Shown here: positions 40,317 to 52,601 of the stretch, in pieces
Layout: every line of letters starts with the position of its first letter
Position numbering within the stretch: position 1 is the stretch's first letter
Origin: Rhizopus arrhizus
Lineage: Eukaryota > Mucoromycota > Mucoromycetes > Mucorales > Rhizopodaceae
DNA: 64,000 bases
Direction: 5' to 3'
Assembly: GCA_024220505.1 (NCBI GenBank)
Contig: JAKZZE010000007.1
Coordinates: 744,001-808,000, forward strand
Made by a program: the position numbers and the translations under genes
Notes under the pieces: generated by a model
Told to the model about the DNA's origin: nothing
Databases searched by the model: none
What the model saw: only the letters and a program-made list of their open reading frames with translations

Positions 40317-43300
40317 GAAAAAAAAAGAGTGCTTTTTAACATTTGCTTACAAAGGAAAAAGATTCGATATAATAAAACAATTTAATTACTTATGCATGAA
40401 TAGAATAATAACGCGATCTACATTATCTTCCTAGTGCTTGTTTATTTAACCTTCTTTGTCCTTTTTTTTATTTATCATCTATGGTTTCTTTGTTCTTTGC
40501 ATCCCTTACTGCTGTACTCCCTTTCTCCCTTTTGACTTGGTTTGGGTTATCCAATAAGATCGCATGAATTTTGTTCCCCTTATTGCGAACTTGGCAGCTC
40601 AGGAGCAGTACCAAAAACCTTCAATCAACTATCAACTTTCTATTTGAAAATAGAACAAATTGACCGGTTTCTTGTTAATCTGACAATAAGGTTTATCATG
40701 CTTTCTCGCTTTGTGGGTATAATGGCCTGATACCAAGGACTGGAATACACCCTGAGTTTGCTATTTTAAATTAAAGTTAGTCACTTTGTTCTCATTTATA
40801 CAGGGTCAACCACGTTTAACACTTTATCAAATCCAGCTCTTTTAAGCTTGTCAAGGGGAACAAGAGGTACAGATTAATATCAATAGCAACACAATGCTTG
40901 GTATGATGGTGGATACTGCAGATTCTTCAACAAGAAACAAGTATAAAATCTTTGCAGAAAATATCGGTTTTTATTTTACAGAATTTTATAAAAATAAAAT
41001 AGTACCAAATGACCAAGTACAATTTTTAATTTATTGCCTTTTTGGTGACTCATGGGAAGCTTATAGTCATTCATGATTCAAATTCTGGATTCTAAATCTT
41101 ACTTTTCAGTGCGAGTTGAATGCTATCTGAAATAGACTAGATTTTATGATGTTTATATGCTTCATATGCAAGACAATAAATGAAATACACAGTGAGCCAT
41201 TGATGCATCTTTAATGGTATCATATGCATATAGAGGCTATTGTCAATAATTAATAGGTTATCCCCTTGGCGCCCTTATGTTTCGCCTCTATAGTGTAATC
41301 GGAACGGGCTTGTTGGATATTTTCATCATTTAAAGTTCTTTCTAAAATTGATATTTCAAATCATCTTTCATTATCAGAGAACGCAATTACATTTCTTTTT
41401 GTATATTTTAAGCATGATGATTCTCATGAATTTCATCCGAAACGAGTTATCCCCGAGTGGCAATAGGCTTTTTTGCCCTAACTTGGAAGCCACTAGCCTC
41501 CTGCCGCTCCAAGTATACGATGGGTTTTGTTAGGTACTCTCCTGATCTATTGTTGACAAATAAAAGTGCTAGACTGCACATATTTAAGGATATGACATCG
41601 TGCATTTAGCTCAAATAACACAAATATCCTAATTTAACGCGTTACTAGTTGACTAAGAAGCTTAATTGTTTCGACATTTCTACTTGCACGAAGTACGGTC
41701 CAAGACTAAAGCTGATAAACTATTCTAGATATCTTTATTCTGTTTTATTATACTGAATCACATGTTGAGCTTATAAATTATGTCTCTTGACATAAGAATC
41801 AACTAATAAATTTGCTGCTTTCTTGTTCAATATTGCAAATTGAATCAATGACTACAGATTGATAGCTCTGTTCTTTGGCTGCTCTAACTCAGATGGATAA
41901 ACAAAGGCAGATATCTTTTGTTCTAGAGTTCCTTTCTAGAAAAGAAGGATGTTTTAATTAATAAACCTAATCATGAAAACTGAAAGACGTATTTTTTGCT
42001 CAACAATTATTTTGTTGTTCCAAGATCGTAGACCGAAAGATTGATCCTAATATACTTTGGAACGCATATCCTTTTTTTTATGTCTTTTTCTTTAAAAAGA
42101 GGATGAATATTTTGCATCAGGTAAAATGCTATTCTCAACATCCTTAGGTTTTTGTTCAGTAAAAGCATGCTTAAATAACAGAAAGCTATAACCGGTATGT
42201 AGAATTACTCGTGTGTTGTCTGATACAATATTACAGCATTGTAAGATTAAACTTAAATTGAATTCCTTAAGTACATCTCCTTTAGCTGCAATGCTATAGT
42301 AGGCAAATTTGGATCAAAGCCTGTTACGTTCTTTGCCGTTCCAAAATCAAATATCACTTTTTGCTACAAAGAATTCAGCAGATAAAGGTGCACTTTTTTA
42401 ATTCATTTTGACAAGGCATGATCAGCAGCGTACATTCAACCACTATCATTGTTATTATTTTAAAGAAAACACAATAAACTGAAAAACAGAAAAACAAATT
42501 TATGCTAACAGTGTCGACAAATGTTGAAGTGGAGTACATGTAACCTTCACAATGATTTTGCAATTGACAGAAAGGTTGAGATCGCTCGATTGAAATTAAA
42601 ATATAAAGAGTAACTGGAAAGATATGTGATACTTGAAGACGTCCTAGGGTACAATATATATCCCAACCATTGCTTGCATTAAAAGACTTTTATTTATAAG
42701 TGTTTGTATAAAATAAATGATTAATTAATTGCTATATCTTGAGCAAATATGATTAGCCGCAGTGAATTAAAGGCGATGTTGACGAATTTATAATCAAAAG
42801 ACTATGGCAATGTATGAACCACTAACAGAAGCAGAAATACAAATTAAAAAAAGATTAAAAGTAGCCCTTAAAAGCGTATCTTACTTGGGTTTGTACAAAA
42901 GCAAGGATAAGCTGGTAAAATAAACATTTATGTATGCATACATTAATATTTTATAGATTTAGCAAATCTTCAAGCAATTAATATAAGAGCTAAGCTATTA
43001 TAGAAGCAAAATACAATAAATTGATGTGTAATATTTGTCCATTTCAGTATATTTAATTTTCTAATACAAACATATTAATCTGATTGGCCCACGAATATCA
43101 TTAAAACAGACAAAGCTACTTGATAAAGCTGGTACATTTTTATCTCAAATGCATCATTGTTACAAAAAGCAACTATGCCAACTAAACAAACTGGCTTGTT
43201 TTTTAAAAAGTATGAAATCTGCCATAACCTAGAAGATTACGTCAACAGCCATCTTTTCAAAGCTACAGCCAGTCTATTTATTTACTTGGAATAACAATTT

Positions 43301-44900
43301 AAATAAACAAGATTGACTTGAAATATTCACAAAAGTTGTTTCGAAAACACTGCAAAACCAATCTAAGCTACAATCGGGAAATAAAAAGTAACCATTTCGT
43401 TCAAATTTTGTTACATAAGATTCTTTATACTTGAATGGTATTACATTACCACATATTTTCACTTTGCTAATATTAGAATATACATTGCATATATTGATTC
43501 ATAATGAATGATAACTAGTACTTGTTAAACATTATCCTTTCACTGCCTCCTTTCTTTTGGAACCTTGACAACATTTAAGAGATCCTATCGACCCCACTTG
43601 AAAGCCTTGTCGTTGATACTTAGTATTAGATTTTAAATATTCAATAAATAAATTTCATTCAAGTACACAAGGTTAATCATCATCTTCATAGCTAATAGAG
43701 CATGCTTTATTTTTTATTTTCTTTTTTTTTTTTAAAAAAAAAAGAATGTAGTAAACCAAACCGATTGGTTGTTAAAATGTGATAATTATAAACCTGCATC
43801 CTAAAAAGACAAGCGTCAAGGTAGTGCAATACGCTGAGCAACATCATTCAAACGTAACTACTTGTAAGCCAAAGAAAAAAAAAAGAATGAAGAATACCCT
43901 TTTTTTTCAGTGTATGAAAAAGGTTCATTTTGTGAATGAATTTGAGTTTGTAGTTCAAATGATGGATTTATAGTCTTAAAAAAAAAAAAAAAAAAAAGTA
44001 GGTAGATTGGATAATGATGCTTTTATGGCTATCTATTAAATTTTGCAATTGTATGCTTCACTTTTGTTAGGATAAACATTGATTTGTTCTTATGAAAACG
44101 ATTGCTCAATCTGAAAGTCTTGGACCTTTTGAAACAAGTATTTGTACTCGAATAAGCAAAATTTGGATTTAAATGGGACAAATCATGTGCCAATAAAAGA
44201 AGAGATCTCAAGTAGTTTGTTTTTAACATGATTCATGCTGCTATTTTCAAATAGTCAAACTGTTGTTATAAGCAAGTATGTGTCTGCCATATGAATAGAT
44301 TTCAGATAGATAACCTAAAGAAAGAGCCCCAAGAATAAGTTAAGGTTTTGAAATTGTAGTACAAGTTGATTTTTCACACTTAACACTTGCTCTTGATTGA
44401 ACACATGGTATTTTGTGATGTCAATTTTTCTTTATTTCGGATATCTCGGCCCATTTTCACATTAGCAGCAGAAAACATATGAAGCAAAGCATCAAAAACT
44501 ACTAATAATTTGTTGACTGAAACAAAAAAGATAAAGACCATTCTCAATAAGCCATGATATTCATCTATTTGACTTCTTTTCCTTCTAATCTCTCTCTCTC
44601 TCTCTCTTTCTTTCCTCCTTCTGTAGAATATTAGGAAAAAAAGAACAACGTAAAACAGGCTAAATCACTTATCCGCACAGGAAACTAGCTTCGAATAGGT
44701 TTTGAAAGACTTTTAGTGTAATGGTTTGAATGCACATCGGTTTACTGAATTTCTATCTCTTCTTGCTTCAACTGTTTGATAGAGCATTCTTTTTGTATTG
44801 ACGTATTTTTAATATCCTTCGTATGGTCATCCGAAAAGCTTCGCAGACATCTACACGGATAATTTCTTTTTTTCTATAAAAAGCTTAAACAAAAAGAGTG
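39965..44900. other. Long gene-poor region
   Basis: About 5 kb with only small unassigned frames (40542-40730, 40894-41076, 41348-41533, 42375-42563, 43274-43462, 43779-43973, 44029-44229). Broken coding debris may exist near 40.5-41.1 kb and 42.8-43.3 kb (for example KKRLKVALKSVSYLGLYKSK), but I recognise no family. A 31-nt A-run lies at 40284-40314 and a CT microsatellite at about 44590-44608. Confidence 0.4.
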
Positions 44901-44972
44901 TGGAGAATTGGAGTAACTCAAAAGCCCTTTCCCCCCCTTGTAAATAAAAAAAAACAAAGATGGGGAAGCTCT

Positions 44973-45244
44973 TAATCAGATTTTATGAAAAGAATTGATT
45001 GGATGAAAATATGAAATCTTTACAAATAATTGGATGAAAAGATTAATCAATTGTAAATGATTGGGGGGGGACTAAGTTGATAGGATGTATGTTTATCAGA
45101 TTATTTTGTTACGTTACTCAGCCGGGGATATACGGATTTATATAAGTGTTTATCAGATGAAATGTCATTGGCTGATGAGCAGGATGGCTTATAGCCCCGT
45201 ACTATTATTTTTTTTTATAATCAGATTTTTCATTATCAGATAAT
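44973..45244. promoter_or_regulatory. Cluster of iron-type GATA sites upstream of mitoferrin
   Basis: TTATCAGAT, the reverse complement of ATCTGATAA, occurs exactly at 45093-45101, 45150-45158 and 45233-45241. TAATCAGAT, one mismatch, occurs near 44973-44981 and 45218-45226. The last perfect site continues as TTATCAGATAA, giving overlapping GATA cores on both strands. ATC(A/T)GATAA is the known site of fungal iron-regulatory GATA repressors (Urbs1, SRE, SreA, Fep1, Sfu1). All lie within 390 bp of the mitoferrin ATG. Regulation is inferred. Confidence 0.65.
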
Positions 45245-45356
45245 ATAAAATATTTTTCTTTCTTTTTTTTCCTTTTTCTTCGTTTTCCTTTCTGTTCTTC
45301 TTTTTTTTACATTAAATAAAAAATAACCCCTACTCTTTTAAAAATATTTATATAAA

Positions 45357-46352
45357 ATGGCTGAAGAATATGATTATGAATCTCTTGGACAAAATGCTAC
45401 TGTTGGTCAAGACGCATTGGCTGGTGCTTTGGCTGGAATAGCCGAGCACTGTGCCATGTATCCTGTTGACAGCATAAAGGTAATTGAATTGACAAATTTA
45501 AACCAAAAATACTAAATTCTTAAATTATAGACTCGTATGCAAGTCATTCAAACCGCCACTCGACCTCAAATGTTAGCTACAGCTTCGGCAACAGGCCCTG
45601 TCATCATGGGTGGTTCTACTCAATTCAGAACTACTTCTCGTAATCTTTGGCGTGGTGTAAACTCTGTTGTGTTGGGTTCTGGTCCTGCTCATGCACTTCA
45701 TTTTGGTACTTATGAAGCGTGTAAAGATCTTTTTGGAGGCAATGCAGAAGGTCATCATTTTTTCTCAACAGCTGCTGCTGGTGCTTGTGCTACACTTACA
45801 CACGATACCTTTATGAATCCATTTGATGTGGTTAAACAGCGTATGCAATTAGGTGATAGTACCTTTGCATCTGTTAGAGAATGTGCCCGTCATGTTTATA
45901 CCAAAGAAGGTTTAAAGGCTTTTTATATCTCTTTACCCACTACACTGACCATGTCTATTCCATTCCAATCTATTCAATTTACTATTTATGAATACTTTCG
46001 CAAAGTTTTAAATCCTAATGGACAATACGATCCTAAAACACATGCTATTGCTGGTGGTTTGGCTGGTGCATTTGCTTCATCTGTCACAACTCCTTTAGAT
46101 GTCGTCAAAACTTTACTTCAAACTCGTGGACAAAATAGTGATCCTCGTATTCGAAATGCTTCAGGACTTTTGGATGCTGCAGAAATTATTAAAGAAAGAT
46201 ATGGATTAAGAGGATTCTTTAGAGGATTTAAACCTAGAGTATTAACACATATGCCAAGTGCTGCCATCAGTTGGAGTGTTTATGAATATTTTAAATGGTT
46301 TATTAGTGAAAAAGATAATGCTGCCATGAAAGAAAAATACCTCGCACTTTAA
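45357..46352 (+). CDS. Mitoferrin (Mrs3/Mrs4-type mitochondrial iron carrier)
   Basis: Exons 45357-45479 and 45531-46352 encode 314 aa, the normal size of the mitochondrial carrier family. The three carrier repeats carry YPVDSIKTRMQV, NPFDVVKQRMQLG and TPLDVVKTLLQTRG. Mitoferrin-specific blocks are YDYESLGQNATVGQDALAGA with GIAEHCAMYPVD, and the substrate-site segment LGSGPAHALHFGTYE. It imports iron across the inner mitochondrial membrane for haem and iron-sulphur synthesis. The upstream GATA cluster suggests iron-responsive transcription. The 51-nt intron falls after the first helix, inside the SIK/TRMQ motif. Strong call. Confidence 0.93.
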
Positions 46353-48720
46353 GATTTATCTCATCAAGACTTGTTATATATTATTTATTTAAATCTCTCC
46401 TCTCACTTTTTTTTGTATATATTTTCTTTGCTTTTACTTTACAGGAAATAAATAAATAAAATTAGTTTGTCAAAGCAATTCACGTGTAATCTTATCCGTG
46501 TAACATCTTTTTATCTCTCAAACCATGGCACAAACTTGGCTTTGATTATTCAAGTGCTTCGAATGCTTCTTTACGGACATAGCTGTCGTACAAAAGAATA
46601 TCACTTCAACCTCACTTTTTAATAAACAGTCATTATTCTGAAAACAAGTTTATCAAAATCATCGTTAAATGAATTACGCCCTTTAAAGCGGTATTTTGCT
46701 TTGATTATCTCTGCCAATGTAGCGTGTAATAGGTAATCACTGATTATCAAAATCATCTTCTTTCCTTATTTTTTCCATCTGCCTCAAATCATATTTGCTA
46801 TCAACTTTCTTTGACATTAGAATACAGTTCTCTTTAAACTCAAAGAGTACTGCCTCTTGGCGTTTTTTTTTTTTTTTTTTTTAATCTTGCTTTCTGTTAT
46901 CAACTTTCATTTAAAGCTAACTTGAAAGCTTTATCTTTTGAATTGACAATAGACATCAGTCACTTTCAAACAAATATTATTTCATCTTCAACAAGATATT
47001 AATTGAGCTTTGTAAAAATATTCAAATGATGAATAAGAAGAGGGACCCTGTATTCAACAAGATCTGTACGTTCAATCGAGTAAGGTTACCTAATCAATGT
47101 TGTATGTCGGTATTGGATGATTAGACTTTCTGCGATTGATTTTTTTTTTTTGAAAAAAAAAAATAGGCTTTAATATTAAATGATTTTCGTTCTACTCTCT
47201 ATCAAAATTAAATGATATTTTTATTATACTTGATATACAACAGTGAACATCATTCTTATTTGTATTCATAAGAAATAAGCTATTATAGTACCAACTGGAC
47301 AAAGCATATCTGTTCGGAGTTATTATCCTTAAATGGACTGTCCATTGATCCTATCTTTATTTTACTAACCCGCTATTCGCTGAAACTGAATAATCTTTTT
47401 TTTTCTCGCTGTAATTAACGATGACAAAGCAATTTACAGAATTGCTTATTTAAACACATCTATTCGGTATAATCTATTACCCTAATTATTGGTATAGTTT
47501 CATAAAAATCTGATTGAAGAAAAAAAAAAAAATAGTAATGATTTGCTGTCTTGGTATATTTTTAACAAAACCAGATTGATATACGATTAAACAGATTTTT
47601 ATTTATAAATAATTAAACCTCTATTGGGCGCACGATTGTAATATTACATCTTTTCCGCCCGAGGCAATTCATAAAGGAAGGATAATGGTGACTAAAAAAC
47701 CCTTTTGGGATCAAGGGTATCAGATTGATATACACTATTCCCAGAAATCAAAGTCGCATTTTGTGAAGTTTTATAATACAATTTATATGTAATTGCGACA
47801 AGTCACAACGATTTTAATTTTCTGGAGATATTGTATTCCAATGTAATCCAATATTATAGCTCACTGACTTTGGCTTACCTTTTTTTTTTTTTTTTTTTTT
47901 TGTATTCTGCTGCAAATAAATCTAACCCTCTTTATATTTAATATAGTACATCATACTATTTAACAGTATATTCCTTTTGTTTAATATCATTCTACATTTA
48001 CTATTTCTTATTCAAAATCACAAACGATTTATTACAATAAAGTTTGCTCTTATTCTTTGGTATTTCTTACAAATAATTTGGCTGAATTCTAGTGTACATG
48101 CTTTCTCACATACACATTAAACCAAGTATGTTGAAAATTACAACATTAGCCTACAAGTATAATCATTTTTTCAAAGCACTTGTTAAGCATGCAACACTGA
48201 TTAACTGTGCACTTTTCTGATTAAATAGAGTCGTTTTGCTAACTGCTGTATACATGTGTTGGTTGTTCTATATTAAACAAAAAAAGGGGAGCTTCAAGAA
48301 AACTAATTTGTTTCTGAATAGAATAATATTTGCTATCAAGCAAACTCTTTAAACCCCTTTTATTTCCTGCTAGTAATTCTTCTTTCTGTTACAAGCTACG
48401 CTCCTATAGAATATTTGATGCTTTCTAGAGAATTGTACTTGAACATTATACTTGTGTTATCATGCTTATCGCCTATTGCTAATACGACACATATTGTATA
48501 GTATATATTTATAATTGACTGACTGCGAACAAGTTAAATACATTATCACATTGGGCATTCTATTAAACAGCAGGTTGTATCAAAATCGTACAACCATTTC
48601 AGGTGTTTTGATATTTAAGCTTTTTATATTGTATAAGAGTGAGCTTTGGACAAAATAGTAAGAAATAAAAAGGAATGCAAGAAAAAAAATGCAGACAAAA
48701 ACAAGTATCTGCTGCATGTA
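46353..48720. other. Long AT-rich intergenic region
   Basis: T-runs at about 46864-46882 and 47881-47901. CAGATTGATATAC occurs twice (47572-47584 and 47721-47733). No gene or RNA seen. Confidence 0.5.
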
Positions 48721-50032
48721 TTAATCATCTCTGGGAGCACTAGGAACAATTGATAGTTTAAATAACACTTAAAAATCCAAATTTCTGCATTCGACTTACC
48801 TTCCTTCACTACGAGCAGGAGACTCTCCACGAGATCGATCAGGAGACTCTCCACGAGATCGAGCAGGAGACTCTCTACGAGACCGAGCAGGAGACTCTCT
48901 ACGAGATCGAGCAGGAGAGGCAGATCGACTTCTAGATTCAGACTTATTGCGTCTTCTATAACGACTACCATCACGTTCCGGGGTGTCATCTCTGCGAGAT
49001 TTCTTGCGGTCAGATACAGAACGGGAACGGGAACGGGAACGAGAGGGAGAACGGCGACGACGACGAGGAGGACTACGACTGCGAGATCTAGAACTAGAAC
49101 GGCGAGATGAACGACTGATTTTATTAGGATCCTAGATTGTGTTAATAAACCATGTTTTCGCAGTGCTTGGAATTTAAAGAGTTACTTACTTCGCGAAGTT
49201 GAACACGTTGACCGTTCAATTCACGATCATTCAACTTTTTGAGTGCATATTCCATATCGTCACGTACATGGAACTCGACAATACTAATAAGGCAATTAAT
49301 GTCTATATTTTTGCCATTCTTGTCTATATTCTTACCCTTCTGAGGGACGATCACGAGAAATATCAGCAAAAGTAACTTCACCAGCTTTACGCATCATATC
49401 TTTAAGATCCTATATAAGAAGGGTTCCCAAAAAGACAAAGCCAACAGAGAAAGGATAGCGGTAAGAGATAACAGAATAATCATGGTTTAAGCACCCCAAA
49501 AGGAAGAGAGATGGTTTCCTTGCCAAACGGCTGAAGACCGGAGTATAAAAGGGAAAGTGGGGGTAATAAAAAGAGCGGTCCGTACCTGCCAGTTAGTTCC
49601 AGGTGCAATATTTTCAACAATTAGTCTATAGTGGGAGCGGCTTCTATAATCCAGAAGATAATATTAGTCATCACCACAAAATAAAGATAGATTTCCTTCT
49701 CCACTCATTGCTACCTATCATTTCCACGGGGACGTCTTTCGTCATGGCGACGAGTACCTTTAGCGATTTCAACAATCAATCTATTTAAAGTTGAATTTTT
49801 TATATAAATAATGCTTTTACATGATTAAAATATTATACCTTTCACCAAGAAAGCTCTTTCCATGGAAATCATAAACAACATCTTTTGCATCTCTTTCATC
49901 AGCAAATTCAACAAAACCAAAGCCAGTTTTCAAGTTGATTTCACGAATGTCTCCATAGTTTTTGAAAAGACGTTCAATATCACGCTTTGAGGCATCACGA
50001 GCAAGACGGCCAATATAAACTCTTGTTGACAT
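48721..50032 (-). CDS. SR-family splicing factor, two RRMs and an RS domain
   Basis: Exons 50032-49839, 49780-49715, 49643-49586, 49409-49336, 49283-49190, 49131-48800 and 48739-48721 give 278 aa. RRM1: RNP2 RVYIGRL and RNP1 GFGFVEFAD (residues 4-75). A short Arg/Gly hinge (KGTRRHDERRPRGND) follows. RRM2 (about 88-170): YRLIVENIAPGTNWQDLKD, close to the SWQDLKD signature of SRSF1-type pseudo-RRMs, and GIVEFHVRDDMEYAL. The RS domain has dense RS dipeptides and five copies of an eight-codon unit (about SPARSRRE). It acts in spliceosome assembly and mRNA export (S. pombe Srp2, human SRSF1 type). The intron at 49410-49585 is 176 nt, about three times the local norm. The last exon adds only six codons. 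Confidence 0.9.
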
Positions 50033-50254
50033 TGTTACTATTTTTTTTTCTGATATAAAAAGAAGGAAGGGAAAAGTTTAAAAAATAGACCAATAACTCT
50101 CTTGTAAAAGCCACCATCACCAATAAGCTTAGCCGTTTTATTTCTCCGATTTGAAATATGTAATAAAGGGGCTTTCGATGATGTATACACATAACAGACT
50201 TAGGAACAATTTATAATCACTGTAAAACATTGCTTTTTTTTAATACATTGAATT

Positions 50255-50770
50255 AATCCTTATAAAATAATGCATTTCTTTGGATTTTCTTAGCAAAATG
50301 CTTCAGCGTAATAGTAATAGAATCAGCAATTCGTCTTTTAAACTCACTTACATCAGTACTGGAGTATTTAGCCGAACCTGTCCCATGAACTAATCTTTGC
50401 AACTTAGAAGTGACATATGCTTCAGAGCTTTTCTGCTTTAGCTTTTTGCTGTAGCAAAATTCTGCCACAAATCAATCAGTGTTCCTACAATTAAACAATG
50501 AGCACCAGGACGTTGGCAGTGTATTTTGGGAAGGTATTGCTTTTCCATATTGTCAAAATAGGTGGGTGAGGTAACTGAAAAGCAAATAAGAAAATATATC
50601 ATTTTAGGATAAGCAGGTTGGAAAAGACGGTAACAATCATCTTGAATGATGTTTATACACGAATTAAAGTTTTTAATTCTTTGAATACAATGAACTTTTC
50701 CAACCATAACAGTTATAAAATACTCTGCAAAATTTAATAATAGACTGACCAAGTTGATTTTGTTTTTGAC
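50255..50770 (-). pseudogene. CDC42/Rho GTPase pseudogene
   Basis: Two overlapping minus-strand frames read as a degraded Rho-family GTPase: a YFITVMVG strand, a switch II remnant DDCYRLFQPAYPKM, the well kept FLICFSVTSPTYFDN, then GAHCLIVGTLIDLW (TQxD altered to TLID), a frameshift near 50460, and KLQRLVHGTGSAKYSS in place of the usual ELGAVKYVECSA. P-loop and switch I are not recognisable, and no CAAX box is present. No introns interrupt the similarity, so it may be a processed copy, but divergence is heavy. Not expected to make a functional protein. Confidence 0.7.
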
Positions 50771-50991
50771 GTTATACCGTACCGTTTACTGAAATTTATT
50801 CAGGAGTAAAGTTACTAGCAGTATGTGAAATTATCAAACAATGCCCTGAATATAATATAGTACATTAATTTCATCTTATCAATGACACAATCACTTATAA
50901 TGATAGACTTGATAATGCGTTATTTGAAAGAATAAGTTTTACAATATTAAAATGAAAATAAAAGCATATTTCATAAATAGTTCGTTTATTA

Positions 50992-52377
50992 TTATTGAAG
51001 CGATTGAATTAATTCATTAAAAACTCTATTGAATTCAAGAATCTTGTCTTGATCTACTGATCCTTTTTGCCAACCAACTGTATAATGCAGCTCATTGTTT
51101 AAACATACGGAATTCATACCAAAAGCTGTAGAGAACGTATGTGCACTTTGACAAAAGTACAGTGATACTAATTTCCATTCATCATCATAACAATCCAACT
51201 TGCCAACGTCTGACAGTTCTAGGCCACCTTCTCTCTTCATAGGATTTTGCCTTTTGTCTTGCCAGTATTCACAATAAGAAGCAGGAAAAGTTGCCAAATA
51301 TTTCAAGAGCAAGCTTTGCCTAGATGCTTTCTCTTTGCCATTCTGCAGTTTGTCGTGGTATTCCTTGGCCATCACCCAAATTTCTCGTTTTTCGAGGATT
51401 TGGCTAAGGTATTCTTTCTTCCAGTGACACTTGTGAGCACCTACAAAGTTACCCATTTGGTTTTGAGGAACAGGTGGGTTACACAACCGACGACAATTGA
51501 CCGGAGTTTCGACACTAACACTGAAATCGTTGTACAGGGTTGCCCATGCCAAGACAAAGAGAGCATACAGAATAGCATGTCCTGAAACCTGATGCCGTTT
51601 TGCTTCCTTTAGAATAGCTTCCCACTGACTCCTTTCTATTTTGTTGGTCATCACCTTGGTGGAATGTGGCTCACCATCTACAGCAGGGAAATCACCACGC
51701 CAGTCATTATCTGAAAGAGCATCAACAATAAGACCAGGCAAAAGCTTTGTCGCATAACTCTTGGCCACTGCAGGTAGAACATCAGAAAATACAGAGATAG
51801 TTGGTGGTGAACATGACTCGAATGGTAAATATACTTTTAAATTATCAGGAATATAGATCAACGAGCCTTGTTCCTTGTCTTCAGCATTCGTTTTTAATCC
51901 TTCTAAAAGCTCTTTCCAAAAAATGTAAAGACTCATACCATCACCAATTGTGTGGTGTACAGTAAGTGAAGCAAGGCAACGAGTTGGACTTGTAGGTACT
52001 ATCTTTAATCGCCAGAGAGGAGCTAGTGAATCAAGATCAAATTCAATAGTGCATTGTTCTTGAATAAGAGAGTCAAGAGTAGTCTTTTCCGAGGAAACGG
52101 TAACAACTTTAACAAGATCGATGCATTCTAATTGTTCAAAGTGAACTGTACTTTTATCCTTATCTCTTATAATCAAAGAAAGCGAAGCATGTTTTGTTAT
52201 CAGTGTTTGAAGGGCAAATTTTAAGCGGGTTAAATAAAATTGAGCTGCGTCTTCACTTCTATGAGGATGCTCTAGTTCGGCTGTATAACAAACATTGCCG
52301 TATGCTCGGAGCAATTGTTTAGATAGTTGATACTTTTCTAAAAGTCCTAAAGCTCTTTCTTTTCTTGTGTTTGTCAT
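50992..52377 (-). CDS. Alcohol acetyltransferase-like (AATase/BAHD-fold) enzyme
   Basis: Single-exon 461-aa protein. The acyltransferase motif HHTIGDG (HxxxDG, near residue 141) fits the active site of chloramphenicol-acetyltransferase-fold enzymes. The opening LGLLEKYQLSKQLLRAYGNV and later VNCRRL.. (consensus substrate channel) match the fungal AATase family that includes Atf1/Atf2 and Sli1. Such enzymes use acetyl-CoA to acetylate alcohols, sterols or xenobiotics. The DFGWG-like structural motif of plant BAHD proteins is absent, as usual for AATases. A signal peptide is not evident; yeast members associate with ER or lipid droplets. Its 3' end faces the Rho pseudogene. Confidence 0.8.
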   Translation of the reverse strand: MTNTRKERALGLLEKYQLSKQLLRAYGNVCYTAELEHPHRSEDAAQFYLTRLKFALQTLITKHASLSLIIRDKDKSTVHFEQLECIDLVKVVTVSSEKTTLDSLIQEQCTIEFDLDSLAPLWRLKIVPTSPTRCLASLTVHHTIGDGMSLYIFWKELLEGLKTNAEDKEQGSLIYIPDNLKVYLPFESCSPPTISVFSDVLPAVAKSYATKLLPGLIVDALSDNDWRGDFPAVDGEPHSTKVMTNKIERSQWEAILKEAKRHQVSGHAILYALFVLAWATLYNDFSVSVETPVNCRRLCNPPVPQNQMGNFVGAHKCHWKKEYLSQILEKREIWVMAKEYHDKLQNGKEKASRQSLLLKYLATFPASYCEYWQDKRQNPMKREGGLELSDVGKLDCYDDEWKLVSLYFCQSAHTFSTAFGMNSVCLNNELHYTVGWQKGSVDQDKILEFNRVFNELIQSLQ

Positions 52378-52601
52378 GAAAAATTACAGAAAAAAAAAGG
52401 AAAGGAAAGAAAAGTGTCTAGTATTATAACAAAATGAAAAAAAAAAAAAGCTCAGCAGTAAGACAAATGGCTTAAACGGATTACTCAAACTGAAATATAG
52501 ATTTTATTTTATTATTATAAGATTATTTAATATAACGTATCAGAATAAAAGATAAATACTATATACATTAACGATGTTGTTATACAGCGTTATATACAAA
52601 A

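Noticed and set aside
41229..41345. tRNA-like box A (TAGTGTAATCGG) and a 9-bp inverted repeat TATAGAGGC/GCCTCTATA
   Set aside because: No box B or closing acceptor stem at the right distance; the arm pairs upstream rather than downstream, so no cloverleaf forms.
47572..47733. Direct repeat CAGATTGATATAC
   Set aside because: A 13-bp AT-rich repeat 149 bp apart is expected by chance in this composition; no inverted ends.
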